Source of the DNA: an uncultured Eubacteriales bacterium
Lineage (GTDB): Bacteria > Bacillota > Clostridia > Tissierellales > Peptoniphilaceae
DNA length: 61,435 nt
Direction: 5' to 3'
NCBI GenBank assembly: GCA_900539725.1
Contig: UQDI01000010.1
Location: 1 to 61,435, forward strand
Below, one piece after another: positions 16,043 to 25,022 of the stretch. The translations under genes and the position numbers were made by a program. Below the pieces are notes generated by a model. It was not told the DNA's origin. It made no database searches and saw only the letters and a program-made list of their open reading frames with translations. Position 1 is the stretch's first letter; every line of letters begins with the position of its first letter.

Positions 16043-16071
16043 TTGTATTATTAAACTAATAGTGGTATAAT
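16043..16071 (+). promoter_or_regulatory. opp operon promoter
   Basis: TTGTAT (16043-16048), 17 bp, TATAAT (16066-16071) with extended -10 TGG. Predicted start near 16078. Confidence 0.7.
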
Positions 16072-16077
16072 ATATAA

Positions 16078-16245
16078 AAGAGCTTTAATCAGGTAGAGTA
16101 TATCGCTGTTAACACGAGCACATAAAGAATTAGTAGACCGATTCTATATTGCTAAGTGTACGAAGGTATCATACATACAGGGCTCTTCGACTATAGCTAG
16201 GACCACTTAGGTCTTAAGCAAACGCAGAAATGCAAGGAGGTTTTT
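16078..16245 (+). promoter_or_regulatory. Structured 5' leader of the opp operon
   Basis: About 168 nt. AAGAGC (16078-16083) can pair with GCTCTT (16182-16187). CTAAGTG (16152-16158) can pair with CACTTAG (16204-16210). That second helix competes with a local hairpin TAGGACC/GGTCTTA (16198-16204/16210-16216). GCA-GAAA-TGC lies next to the ribosome-binding site AAGGAGG. I recognise no known riboswitch class. The competing helices suggest a regulated leader, but this is by eye only. Confidence 0.4.
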
Positions 16246-17796
16246 ATGAAGAAATTTATTTCACTTGTTTTGGCGCTAGCGCTTGTTATGACAGTACTTA
16301 CTGGTTGTAAAGGTGGCGGCAACAAGTCAACTGGAGAAAAGAAGGGCGACAAGGACACACTTGTAATCGCTAACGACTCAGATGCTATATCACTAGACCC
16401 AATGGGAACTAACGATAACGCATCTTCTAAAGTTTTAGTTCAAATTTATGAAGGTCTATTCGAACTAAACGACAAAGCAGAAGAAGTTCCTCTACTAGCT
16501 GAAAGCTATGATAAGGTATCTGATACTGAATATGTTTTCCACCTAAGAAAGGGCGTTAAGTTCCACAATGGTGACGAAATGAAGGCATCAGACGTTGTAT
16601 TTTCATTAAAACGTGCTTGTGAAGCACCTAACGTTAAGCACTTGTTCAATACTATCGATGAAGATTCTATCAAGGCTGACGATGATTACACTGTAAGATT
16701 CAATCTTAAGTTCCCTTATCCTGGTATCATTTCATCATTAATGCATCCAGGTGGAGCAATCCTTTGCCAAAAAGAAGTTGAAGCAGCTGGAGACAGCTAC
16801 GGTACTTCTACTGATAAAGTTTGCGGTACAGGTCCATTTAAGCTTGACGAGTGGTCTAAAGCTAACGCTATCAAGCTAAGCAGAAACGAAGACTACTATG
16901 GAGAAAAGGCTAAGATGGCTAAGGTTGAATACAAGATTATCCCTGAACCAACTAACAGACTAGTTGAACTTCAAACTGGTGGAGCAGATATCATTTATGA
17001 ACTACAACCACTTGATGTTGAAAAAGTTGAAAAAGATGAAAATCTTGTTATGTTAAAATCAGCTGACTATGGTACAACTTACCTAGGATTCAACACTCAA
17101 AAGGCACCTTTCGACAATCCAAAGGTTCGTCAAGCTATAGCATACGCTATCGATATGGACGACTTAATTCCAAAGGTTTGGTTAGGTCTAGGAAAAACTG
17201 CATCTAACTCAATGCCACCAACATTAAAATACTCTATCGGTGGAGAAACTAAGGCTAGAACTAGAGACATTGAAAAGGCAAAGGCACTTCTTGCTGAAGC
17301 AGGATATCCTAACGGCTTTGATACAACTATATCTACAAACGAAAGAAAACAACGTGTTGACATGGCAACTATCATTAAAGAACAACTTAAAGAAGTTGGT
17401 ATCAACGTAACTATCAACGTTATGGAATGGTCTGCATTCAACGACGTATTAAAGAATGCTAAACAAGATATGTTTGAAATCGCTTGGACTTCTGATACAC
17501 CAGACCCAGACGCATTCTTATTCCCTTGCTTCCACTCAAGTGCAAAGGGCGAAGGCGGTAACTACTGCTGGTTAGAAGACCCAGAAATGGACAAGATGTT
17601 AGATGACGCTAGACAAGAACTTGACGAAACAAAGAGAGGCGAAATCTACAGAAAAGCTCAAGAATATATTCTTGATAATCAAATTTGGATCCCTGAATAC
17701 TGGTCAGAATTAACTGTAGCAACATCTAAGAATGTTGAAGGTTTTGAAATGAACAGCTTTGGTTACTACAAATTAAACAAAGTAGTTGTAAAATAG
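16246..17796 (+). CDS. oppA: Peptide ABC transporter substrate-binding lipoprotein
   Basis: A 516-residue family-5 solute-binding protein. The signal peptide ends in the lipobox LTGC, so Cys21 is lipidated and the protein is anchored outside the membrane. The mature part shows the family pattern near the start (TLVIANDSDAISLDPMGTND), YEGLF, and KFHNGDEMKASDVVFSLKR. It captures oligo- or dipeptides for the permease encoded downstream. The symbol is used at family level; Dpp-type specificity cannot be excluded. A hairpin without a U-tract follows it at 17814-17845, which could raise oppA mRNA relative to the permease genes. Confidence 0.92.
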   Translation: MKKFISLVLALALVMTVLTGCKGGGNKSTGEKKGDKDTLVIANDSDAISLDPMGTNDNASSKVLVQIYEGLFELNDKAEEVPLLAESYDKVSDTEYVFHLRKGVKFHNGDEMKASDVVFSLKRACEAPNVKHLFNTIDEDSIKADDDYTVRFNLKFPYPGIISSLMHPGGAILCQKEVEAAGDSYGTSTDKVCGTGPFKLDEWSKANAIKLSRNEDYYGEKAKMAKVEYKIIPEPTNRLVELQTGGADIIYELQPLDVEKVEKDENLVMLKSADYGTTYLGFNTQKAPFDNPKVRQAIAYAIDMDDLIPKVWLGLGKTASNSMPPTLKYSIGGETKARTRDIEKAKALLAEAGYPNGFDTTISTNERKQRVDMATIIKEQLKEVGINVTINVMEWSAFNDVLKNAKQDMFEIAWTSDTPDPDAFLFPCFHSSAKGEGGNYCWLEDPEMDKMLDDARQELDETKRGEIYRKAQEYILDNQIWIPEYWSELTVATSKNVEGFEMNSFGYYKLNKVVVK

Positions 17797-17813
17797 TAGA
17801 ATAATACAAAATG

Positions 17814-17845
17814 GTGAAGGGGGAGGTGGACATCTTCCCCCTCAC
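17814..17845 (+). promoter_or_regulatory. Intercistronic stem-loop between oppA and oppB
   Basis: GTGAAGGGGGAG (17814-17825) pairs with TTCCCCCTCAC (17835-17845), with one bulged A. No T-run follows, so it is more likely an mRNA-stabilising or partial termination element than a full terminator. Confidence 0.6.
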
Positions 17846-17870
17846 ATAGTTCAATTATATCGGAGGCATT

Positions 17871-18800
17871 ATGATAAAATATATTATTAAGAGAATTCTC
17901 TATTTAATACCTGTTATTTTATTGGTAAGTCTCTTCGTTTTCTGGTTATTATACATAACACCTGGAGACCCTGCCCGTAACATTCTAGGCCCATCGGCCA
18001 CAGAACAACAAGTAGCAGAACTTAGAGAAGAACTTGGCTTAAACGATCCATTTTTCACGCAATTTGGTAGATACATATCTAACCTAGTATTTAAAGGTGA
18101 CTTAGGCCGTAGTTACAGAACAAGAATGCCTGTAGTTCAAGAAATTGGCAACAGAGCAGGCGCAACTATTAGACTAGCATTTTTAGCTATAACATTCGCA
18201 GTTTTACTAGGTATACCTATAGGTATTATATCCGCGGTAAAACAATATAGTATTTTTGATAACTTGACAATGATATTCGCCCTTATAGGTATATCAATGC
18301 CAGTATTCTGGCTGGGTCTACTACTCATCATGCTATTTAGTGTAAATTTAGGCTGGCTACCAGCATCAGGCTTTGATACGCCTGCTCAATGGGTTTTACC
18401 AGCGATAGCACTAGGAGCTCAATCTGTTTCAGTTATTACAAGACAAACAAGAAGCTCTATGCTTGAAGTAATTAGACAAGACTACATCAGAACTGCTAAG
18501 GCAAAAGGTCAAGAACAAAAGGTCATCACTAAGAAGCACGCTTTGGCAAACGCTCTAATCCCTATCACTACTGTTATCGGTACACAATTCGGACAACTTA
18601 TGGGTGGTGCTCTAATGACTGAAGTTATATTTAGTATACCTGGCATAGGCAGACTTATGGTAGATTCAATCAAGATGAGAGACATACCTCTTGTTATGGG
18701 ATGCGTATTATTCGTTGCAGTTACATTTGCTCTTGTAAATCTAATTGTCGACATACTATATACATTCATGGACCCAAGAGTTAAGAGTCAATATATGTAG
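17871..18800 (+). CDS. oppB: Peptide ABC transporter permease, OppB/DppB type
   Basis: A 309-residue inner-membrane permease with six predicted helices. The N-terminus MIKYIIKRILYLIPVILLV is typical of OppB/DppB. The cytoplasmic coupling loop reads DYIRTAKAKGQEQKVI..HALANALIPI (EAA motif). It forms a heterodimeric channel with the next gene product. The start follows CGGAGG. It ends one base before the downstream reading frame, consistent with one operon. Confidence 0.93.
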   Translation: MIKYIIKRILYLIPVILLVSLFVFWLLYITPGDPARNILGPSATEQQVAELREELGLNDPFFTQFGRYISNLVFKGDLGRSYRTRMPVVQEIGNRAGATIRLAFLAITFAVLLGIPIGIISAVKQYSIFDNLTMIFALIGISMPVFWLGLLLIMLFSVNLGWLPASGFDTPAQWVLPAIALGAQSVSVITRQTRSSMLEVIRQDYIRTAKAKGQEQKVITKKHALANALIPITTVIGTQFGQLMGGALMTEVIFSIPGIGRLMVDSIKMRDIPLVMGCVLFVAVTFALVNLIVDILYTFMDPRVKSQYM

Positions 18801-18809
18801 GTGAATGAT

Positions 18810-19697
18810 ATGGCAGAAAAAAATATGAAAAAAGAGCAATCAATAAGAAAATCAAAAAGACAAACAGGTCTTAGTGAAGTTTTAAAGAGAATGAAGAGAA
18901 ACAAACTTGCTATGGTAGGTCTAGTTATACTTATCTTGCTAGTTTTGGTAGCGATATTCGCAGACGTTGTTGCCCCATATACTTTCAATGACATGGTTGG
19001 CCCAACATATCAAACACCAAACTCTGAATTTATCTTCGGAACAGACCACTTAGGCCGTGATATATTCTCTCGTGTCGTTTATGGTTCTAGAATCAGTTTG
19101 AAAGTCGGATTCATATCCGTATCCATCGCCTTAGTATTCGGTGTAACACTAGGCGCTGTAACTGGTTACTACGGTGGTAAAGTCGACACTATAATCATGA
19201 GATTCATAGACGTGCTTCAAGCTATACCAGATATACTTTTAGCTATAGCCATCATGAGTGCACTAGGCACTGGCCTTGGTAACTTGATGATAGCCGTTGG
19301 TATAGCCTCGGTTCCAGCATATGCCAGAATCGTTAGAAGCTCTGTTTTAACTATAAAAGATAACGAATTTGTTGAAGCAGCAAAGGCCAATGGTTCTAGT
19401 GACTTTAGAATTATCTTTAAACACATAATTCCAAACTGTATGGCACCTATCATCGTTCAAGCGACTCTAGGTGTTGCTTACGCAATCATTAACGCGGCAG
19501 GTCTATCCTTCATAGGACTTGGACTTGAACCACCTACACCAGAGTGGGGCGCTATGCTATCGGATGGTCGTTCATATATCATGGACTTCCCACACATCAC
19601 ATTGTTCCCAGGTTTAGCCATCGTTATCACCATCTTTGCTCTTAACGTTATGGGCGATGGTCTTAGAGATGCACTTGACCCTAAGCTTAAGAGGTAG
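18810..19697 (+). CDS. oppC: Peptide ABC transporter permease, OppC/DppC type
   Basis: A 295-residue permease. An N-terminal cytoplasmic Lys-rich stretch and first helix are followed by the typical FGTDHLGRDIFSRV segment, and then the EAA loop EFVEAAKANGSSDFRIIFKH. The partner of OppB. ATG 18810 is chosen because AGGTGA (18799-18804) lies five bases upstream; an in-frame GTG at 18801 overlaps that site. Confidence 0.93.
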   Translation: MAEKNMKKEQSIRKSKRQTGLSEVLKRMKRNKLAMVGLVILILLVLVAIFADVVAPYTFNDMVGPTYQTPNSEFIFGTDHLGRDIFSRVVYGSRISLKVGFISVSIALVFGVTLGAVTGYYGGKVDTIIMRFIDVLQAIPDILLAIAIMSALGTGLGNLMIAVGIASVPAYARIVRSSVLTIKDNEFVEAAKANGSSDFRIIFKHIIPNCMAPIIVQATLGVAYAIINAAGLSFIGLGLEPPTPEWGAMLSDGRSYIMDFPHITLFPGLAIVITIFALNVMGDGLRDALDPKLKR

Positions 19698-19706
19698 GAG
19701 GTTACT

Positions 19707-20744
19707 ATGGAAAAAGGAAATTTACTTAATATAAGAGACCTATCTGTTGAGTTCAATACAGATTCGGGTGTTGTTAAAGCCGTTAATGGCATGAACTTGT
19801 CTCTAAACAAAAAGGAGACTCTTGGCCTTGTTGGAGAAACAGGTGCCGGCAAGACTACTACTGCTCTTGCAATTCTTAACCTAGTTCCTGATCCACCTGG
19901 AATTATTAGCTCAGGTGAGATTGAGTTCGATGGTAAGGATATATTAAAAACTAAAGAAAAAGATATGAGAAAGATTAGAGGGGAAAAGATCTCCATGATC
20001 TTCCAAGACCCAATGACAAGTCTTAACCCTGTTATGACTATAGGTAAGCAAATAGAAGAAGTTCTTGCTCTTCACACTAAGCTTGATAAGAACGGCAGAA
20101 AAGAAAAGACTCTTGAAATGCTTGACCTAGTAGGTATCAGACGTGAAAGAGTTAATGACTACCCTCATCAACTTTCTGGTGGTATGAAGCAAAGAATCGT
20201 TATTGCGATGGCTCTTGCTTGTAACCCAGAAATAATCATTGCGGACGAGCCAACAACTGCTCTAGACGTTACTATTCAAGCTCAAGTTATGGAGCTAATG
20301 AAGGAGCTTAAGAGCAAGTTTGATACATCCATCATCATGATTACTCACGACTTAGGTGTTATCGCTGAAATAGCTGATAAGGTAGCGGTTGTTTACGCTG
20401 GCGAAGTTGTTGAAAGCGGTACTACTAAGGATATATACACTGACAAGAAGCATCCATACACAGTTGGACTTTTCTCGTCAATACCAAAGCTAACTGGTGA
20501 TGTTGAAAGACTTCAAGTTATTCCAGGAATGACACCAGACCCAACAAATTTACCTACTGGATGTAAGTTCCACCCAAGATGCACTAAGTGCATGGAAATG
20601 TGCAAAACAAATGAACCACCGGTTTATGAAGTGAGCCCAGGTCACTTTGTTAAGTGCTTCTTATACAAGGACGGAGCTATGGGTATAGACGGCTCTAAGA
20701 ATGAAGCTAGCGAAGAAACAGCTTCTGAATCAGAAGAAAAGTAG
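19707..20744 (+). CDS. oppD: Peptide ABC transporter ATPase, OppD type
   Basis: A 345-residue cytoplasmic ATPase. Walker A is GETGAGKTT, the signature LSGGMKQR, Walker B IIIADEPTTALD, and the H-loop ITHDLG. The C-terminal oligopeptide-transporter extension has the cysteine cluster CKFHPRCTKCMEMC, which in relatives binds an iron-sulfur cluster. The last 20 residues are acidic and disordered. It pairs with OppF to drive import. Confidence 0.94.
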   Translation: MEKGNLLNIRDLSVEFNTDSGVVKAVNGMNLSLNKKETLGLVGETGAGKTTTALAILNLVPDPPGIISSGEIEFDGKDILKTKEKDMRKIRGEKISMIFQDPMTSLNPVMTIGKQIEEVLALHTKLDKNGRKEKTLEMLDLVGIRRERVNDYPHQLSGGMKQRIVIAMALACNPEIIIADEPTTALDVTIQAQVMELMKELKSKFDTSIIMITHDLGVIAEIADKVAVVYAGEVVESGTTKDIYTDKKHPYTVGLFSSIPKLTGDVERLQVIPGMTPDPTNLPTGCKFHPRCTKCMEMCKTNEPPVYEVSPGHFVKCFLYKDGAMGIDGSKNEASEETASESEEK

Positions 20745-20756
20745 AGGAGGAAAGTT

Positions 20757-21713
20757 ATGAGCGAAAATTTCATTGAAGTAAAACATTTATGTAAGTACTT
20801 TCCGACTAAGAAGGGCGTTCTACATGCAGTTGAAGACCTTAACTTTGAGATAAAAAAGGGCGAAACACTTGGCCTAGTAGGTGAATCAGGCTGTGGTAAG
20901 TCAACAGCTGGTCGTGCAATCATCAGATTACATGAGCCAACAAGCGGAGAAATATGGTTTAACGGCGAAGACATCATGAATCGTAAGACTAAAAAGGAAA
21001 TGCACCAATTAAGACGCGAAATGCAAATCGTCTTCCAAGACCCATATTCATCGCTAAACCCAAGACTTAACACATTTGACCTAATTGCGGACGCACTTTA
21101 TGTAAACAAAATTTACGATAGTAAGAAAGAAATAGAAAAAGTTGTTCTTGAAATGATGGAAACAGTAGGTCTTGAGAAGAGACTTATGAACTCCTACCCA
21201 CACGAACTAGACGGTGGAAGAAGACAAAGAATTGGTATCGCAAGAGCCTTAGTAATGAGACCTGAGTTTATAGTACTTGATGAACCAGTATCAGCACTTG
21301 ACGTATCAATTCAAGCCCAAGTACTAAATCTTCTTCAAGACATACAAAAAGAAAAGGGACTAACATACTTATTTATATCACATGACCTTTCAGTTGTTCG
21401 TCACCTTTCAGACAGAGTCGCAGTTATGTATCTTGGACGTATGGTTGAACTAGCAGATTATAAGCAAATATTTGAAAACACATTACATCCATACACAAAA
21501 GCACTACTATCAGCAATACCAGTACCTGAGTATAACTACAAACAAGAAAGAATCATACTAAAAGGCGACGTACCGAGCCCAATAGATCCACCAGACAGAT
21601 GCGTTTTCTACGGCAGATGTCCGATGAGAGATGAAGGTGTTTGCAATGGTCCTCATCCTACTCTAAAAGAAGTAGAGCCGGGACACTTTGTCGCCTGTCA
21701 CTTAGTTAAATAA
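20757..21713 (+). CDS. oppF: Peptide ABC transporter ATPase, OppF type
   Basis: A 318-residue ATPase with Walker A GESGCGKST, Walker B FIVLDEPVSALD and H-loop ISHDLS. The signature reads LDGGRRQRIG instead of LSGGQ, a variant also common in clostridial OppF proteins, so it is not taken as a defect. The C-terminal extension has CVFYGRCPMRDEGVC. The ribosome-binding site is GAGGAGG. Last gene of the operon. Confidence 0.93.
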   Translation: MSENFIEVKHLCKYFPTKKGVLHAVEDLNFEIKKGETLGLVGESGCGKSTAGRAIIRLHEPTSGEIWFNGEDIMNRKTKKEMHQLRREMQIVFQDPYSSLNPRLNTFDLIADALYVNKIYDSKKEIEKVVLEMMETVGLEKRLMNSYPHELDGGRRQRIGIARALVMRPEFIVLDEPVSALDVSIQAQVLNLLQDIQKEKGLTYLFISHDLSVVRHLSDRVAVMYLGRMVELADYKQIFENTLHPYTKALLSAIPVPEYNYKQERIILKGDVPSPIDPPDRCVFYGRCPMRDEGVCNGPHPTLKEVEPGHFVACHLVK

Positions 21714-22146
21714 AAAATTTATTGCTAAAATTGCGATCTTTGAATGCTTTGAATTTTTTCTTCGCTCCACGTACGCTTAAGTACGACGTCGCTTGAAAAA
21801 TTCTCCACTTCGCATAATCATCTTGTTTTATCTAAAAAATTAGTGAATAAAGAGGATTGAGCTTACGGATTGATATATTAGTCTTATCCATCATAGCGTA
21901 AAGGTTCTCGGACTTTAGGACGAGGTTCTTCTTTTCTCTTCGAAATTTGTGGATAAAGTTAAGTTGATATTGTAAATGTGTTTACATTGCATAATTATCA
22001 TGTTTTATCTAAAAAATTAAAATTTAAGATCTAATTTAAATAAATTAGTGACTACAAAAGCAGATGCATCTTAGGTGCATCTGCTTCTTTATGTCTTAGA
22101 GCACAAAAAAGGAGCTAGAAAAAACTAACTCCATAAAAAACATTAT
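21714..22146. other. Intergenic region after opp with repeat remnants
   Basis: No gene. It contains a hairpin CGTAC-GCTTAA-GTACG near 21770-21785, fragments of the repeat family seen at 15.4 kb (CTCTTCGAAATTTGTG followed by GATAAAGTTAA, and AAATTAGTGAATAAAG), and the terminator at 22060-22084. Confidence 0.6.
22060..22084. terminator. Terminator-like hairpin between opp and the LysR gene
   Basis: GCAGATGCA (22060-22068) pairs with TGCATCTGC (22076-22084). The following sequence is only moderately T-rich. It probably serves the opp operon and may also work for the convergent LysR gene. Confidence 0.6.
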
Positions 22147-23055
22147 CTATTTATTTTTCTTTACATAATCTAAGACAAAGTCCTTAAATCTCTTGCCCAG
22201 TGGGCTTAAAGGCTTTTCTCTGTGATACAAGAAGTAGAAGTCTCTTGAGAAGTCCACGCCTTTTATGTTAAGGTACTTAAATCTCTTTTCCTTAATATCT
22301 CTTTCGATTGCAATCCTATTCATAAAGCTAAGGCCGACGCCCTTGCTTACTAAGGACTTGATTGCTTCATTGTCATCGCACGTACCAACTATCCTTAGCT
22401 TTCTAGCGTCTTTCGAGCTTTGATATATAGCGTTGATTATGGTTTCGAGTGAGGCAGAACCATACTCCCTAAGAATAAAGTTTTCATCGAGTATGTCTTC
22501 AAACTTAACTGTATCACCATTCTCAAGGTTTTCAAACTTGTCATTGGGCACTATAAGTACACTTGAGTCCTTAACTAATTTTACAAAATCAAGCTTCGGA
22601 TTGTCATTCATCTTGCCAACGATGGCAAAGTCATTCTCATATGTAAGAATACGCTTGATAGCTTCCTTCGAATCGCTTCCTTGCAGCGAAAAACTGATTT
22701 TCGGGTGCTCTTCAAGGAAAGACTTGATCAAATCAGGAAGGATGTACTCTCTAGGGATGGAGCTCGACAAAATACTTATCTTACCCTGCAGACCTTGGTC
22801 GTAGGCGTCAATCTCATACTTAGCATTGTTGATCTGATCGATGATCTTCTCCGCATGCTCGTACAAAATTTGGCCTGTCGGCGTAATTCGAAACAGCCTA
22901 CCGCTTCTGTCAATAAGTTCACTTCCGACCTCTTTTTCAAGAGCGGTGATGTGATTTGACACAGTTGGCTGAGTTATAAAGAGCTTTTCTGCAGCTTTTG
23001 AGAAACTTTCTAGTCTAACGACTTCAACAAAAGTTTCTATTTGTCTGATATCCAT
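22147..23055 (-). CDS. LysR-family transcriptional regulator
   Basis: 302 residues. The N-terminal winged helix reads MDIRQIETFVEVVRLESFSK AAEKLFITQPTVSNHI, typical of LysR proteins of the CysL/selenium-metabolism-associated group. The C-terminal periplasmic-binding-like effector domain occupies about 90-295. It is divergent from the ABC-nifS-thiI run, and a perfect 10-bp inverted repeat lies in the shared intergenic region. It may therefore activate those genes, possibly in response to a sulfur or selenium compound. The family is certain; the effector is inference. Confidence 0.9.
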   Translation of the reverse strand: MDIRQIETFVEVVRLESFSKAAEKLFITQPTVSNHITALEKEVGSELIDRSGRLFRITPTGQILYEHAEKIIDQINNAKYEIDAYDQGLQGKISILSSSIPREYILPDLIKSFLEEHPKISFSLQGSDSKEAIKRILTYENDFAIVGKMNDNPKLDFVKLVKDSSVLIVPNDKFENLENGDTVKFEDILDENFILREYGSASLETIINAIYQSSKDARKLRIVGTCDDNEAIKSLVSKGVGLSFMNRIAIERDIKEKRFKYLNIKGVDFSRDFYFLYHREKPLSPLGKRFKDFVLDYVKKNK

Positions 23056-23119
23056 TTTCTTCCCTCCTCATATATAAAGATATTTTATCACAAGTATTGA
23101 TTTTTTTCAAGCTAAATAT

Positions 23120-23151
23120 ATAAATATTACGATTTTTCAAATAATATTTAT
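23120..23151. promoter_or_regulatory. Candidate LysR operator
   Basis: ATAAATATTA (23120-23129) and TAATATTTAT (23142-23151) form a perfect 10-bp dyad with a 12-bp centre, just upstream of the -35 at 23159. That is the usual place for a LysR activator site. Confidence 0.5.
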
Positions 23152-23158
23152 GCGAAAC

Positions 23159-23187
23159 TTGACGTAAGAACAATTATGTTTTAAAAT
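23159..23187 (+). promoter_or_regulatory. Promoter of the ABC transporter run
   Basis: TTGACG (23159-23164), 17 bp, TAAAAT (23182-23187). Confidence 0.6.
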
Positions 23188-23234
23188 ATCTTTGAAGAAT
23201 AAAATTTATAGGATAAATATATAAGAGGACGTAA

Positions 23235-25022
23235 ATGAATTATAGTTTTTCTAGCAATATCAAGTTTTTAATTAAAAATTGGTTTAAGAAAGATAGTTTT
23301 GGGACTATCCTTGTATTCTTGTCGGCTATTGTTACAATAATAATACCGCTTTTCGATGCGTACATACTTAAAATGATAACAGCAGCGATTATCGAAGGTC
23401 TTGACGCTGAACAATTTATATTAAGTTTAATCAGTCTATTTATTTTTTACATTTTATTAAAAATTTTAAACACCTGGATGGATACTAGAAATGATTTTTT
23501 CCAAACTAAGGTTAGTATGCTCTACGGTGTAGACCTTATCTCTGCTCTTATGGATAAGGATTTACTTGATTTTAAAACAGCAGAGCAAAAATCTTTATTC
23601 GAAAGATCGAAGTCCTTTGCTTTTGAAGGAGAACAAGCTGATGGCGCTTGGTCTGCGATTAGACTTTCTAAGCTTATCACATCTTTTTTAGGGTTTTTCG
23701 CTTATGCAATTATTTTTTCTTTTCTTAGCTACAAATTAGTCATAATTATTTTAATTTCAGCACTTGTCACAGCCTATTTCCAAGATAGGCTTATGCTTTA
23801 TGGAGACAAAATCACTGACGATATGGCTCAGGAAGAGTCAAGGCACTACTATATGTATAAAGTTTCTTTAGATGATGGTGCACAAAAAGAGATTCGCTTA
23901 AACAATGCTCTTTCATGGTTAGTCTATCACCTAGATAAGATATCAAAAGCATATTACGCGCTTCTTCGCGGATGGACTAAAAAAGCTAATCGAGTCTCTT
24001 TAGTCGAAGGCATCTTTGGCTTCATTAGAGACTTATTTACATACGTTTTACTTACAAAGAGCGTTCTTAATGGAGAGATAAGTGCAGCGAATTTTATCTT
24101 TTATCTAAGCTTAGTAGTTGGTTTTTCAGAGTGGCTAAATAATTTCTCAGGTCATATAAGGTCGCTTAGGAGAATTTCTCTTGTTTGCGACAAGTACAGG
24201 ACTTTTGTTCAAGACAAGGCAGATCTTAATACTGAAAAAATTATTTTAAAGTCAATAGATGAGATAATACTAGAAGATGTTTCTTTTGCGTATGATGAGG
24301 ATAACGAAATTTTAAAGAATATTAATCTTACTATCAAAAAAGGTGAGTCAATCGCCATAGTTGGGGAGAATGGCACTGGCAAAACAACTCTTATTAAGCT
24401 TATTACAAAGCTTTTTGATGCTAGCAGCGGCAGGATTTTAATCAATGGCATCGACATTGATCTTTACGATAAAAAGTCCATTTACAAGAGGATAAGCGCT
24501 CTCTTCCAAGATTACTTTTTGATGCCGACTACGCTTATTAATAATTTGGACGATAAGCAGCAAGATAGGGTTCAGGCAGAAAAGTTTATTGATGAGATGG
24601 GTTTAAGTAATAGATTTACTTCACTAGAAAACGGCTTGGATACTGAGCTAATAAATATCGAAGATAATAAGGTAGAAGGTTTTTCTGGCGGCGAAACACA
24701 AAAGCTTTTATTCATCAAATCTCTTATGAAAGATAGCGACTTATTGATACTTGATGAGCCAACATCAGCTTTAGATCCGATTGCTGAAGAAAAACTTTAT
24801 CTAAAGTACGAAGACTTTACTAAGGACAAGATGGCGATATTTATCTCACACAGAATTACATCAACGAGGTTCTGCGACAGAATTATTTATTTAGATGACA
24901 AAAGTATTGCCGAAGTGGGAACTTATGATGAGCTTATGAACTTAGGTGGAAAATACAAAGCTATGTTTGATATGCAAGCTAAGTATTATAAGGAGAATGA
25001 AAATGAAGAAGCAAGTTTATAA
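23235..25022 (+). CDS. ABC exporter half-transporter A1
   Basis: A 595-residue fused permease-ATPase. Six transmembrane helices fill residues 1-320. The ATPase domain has Walker A VGENGTGKTT, signature FSGGETQK, Walker B LLILDEPTSALD and H-loop ISHRIT. The reading frame of its partner starts 20 bases before its stop, so the two are translationally coupled and probably form a heterodimer. The substrate cannot be told from sequence. These proteins resemble peptide- or lipid-type exporters of the MsbA/LmrA group, and no bacteriocin gene or C39 peptidase domain is present. Confidence 0.88.
   Translation: MNYSFSSNIKFLIKNWFKKDSFGTILVFLSAIVTIIIPLFDAYILKMITAAIIEGLDAEQFILSLISLFIFYILLKILNTWMDTRNDFFQTKVSMLYGVDLISALMDKDLLDFKTAEQKSLFERSKSFAFEGEQADGAWSAIRLSKLITSFLGFFAYAIIFSFLSYKLVIIILISALVTAYFQDRLMLYGDKITDDMAQEESRHYYMYKVSLDDGAQKEIRLNNALSWLVYHLDKISKAYYALLRGWTKKANRVSLVEGIFGFIRDLFTYVLLTKSVLNGEISAANFIFYLSLVVGFSEWLNNFSGHIRSLRRISLVCDKYRTFVQDKADLNTEKIILKSIDEIILEDVSFAYDEDNEILKNINLTIKKGESIAIVGENGTGKTTLIKLITKLFDASSGRILINGIDIDLYDKKSIYKRISALFQDYFLMPTTLINNLDDKQQDRVQAEKFIDEMGLSNRFTSLENGLDTELINIEDNKVEGFSGGETQKLLFIKSLMKDSDLLILDEPTSALDPIAEEKLYLKYEDFTKDKMAIFISHRITSTRFCDRIIYLDDKSIAEVGTYDELMNLGGKYKAMFDMQAKYYKENENEEASL

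Noticed and set aside
15856..16059. 67-residue frame with a repeated PNARHM hexapeptide
   Set aside because: The repeats come from the 18-bp DNA repeats, and no ribosome-binding site or domain supports translation.
16078..16245. Known riboswitch (purine, T-box, S-box, glycine, lysine, guanidine) before oppA
   Set aside because: None of the conserved cores of these classes could be found in the leader.
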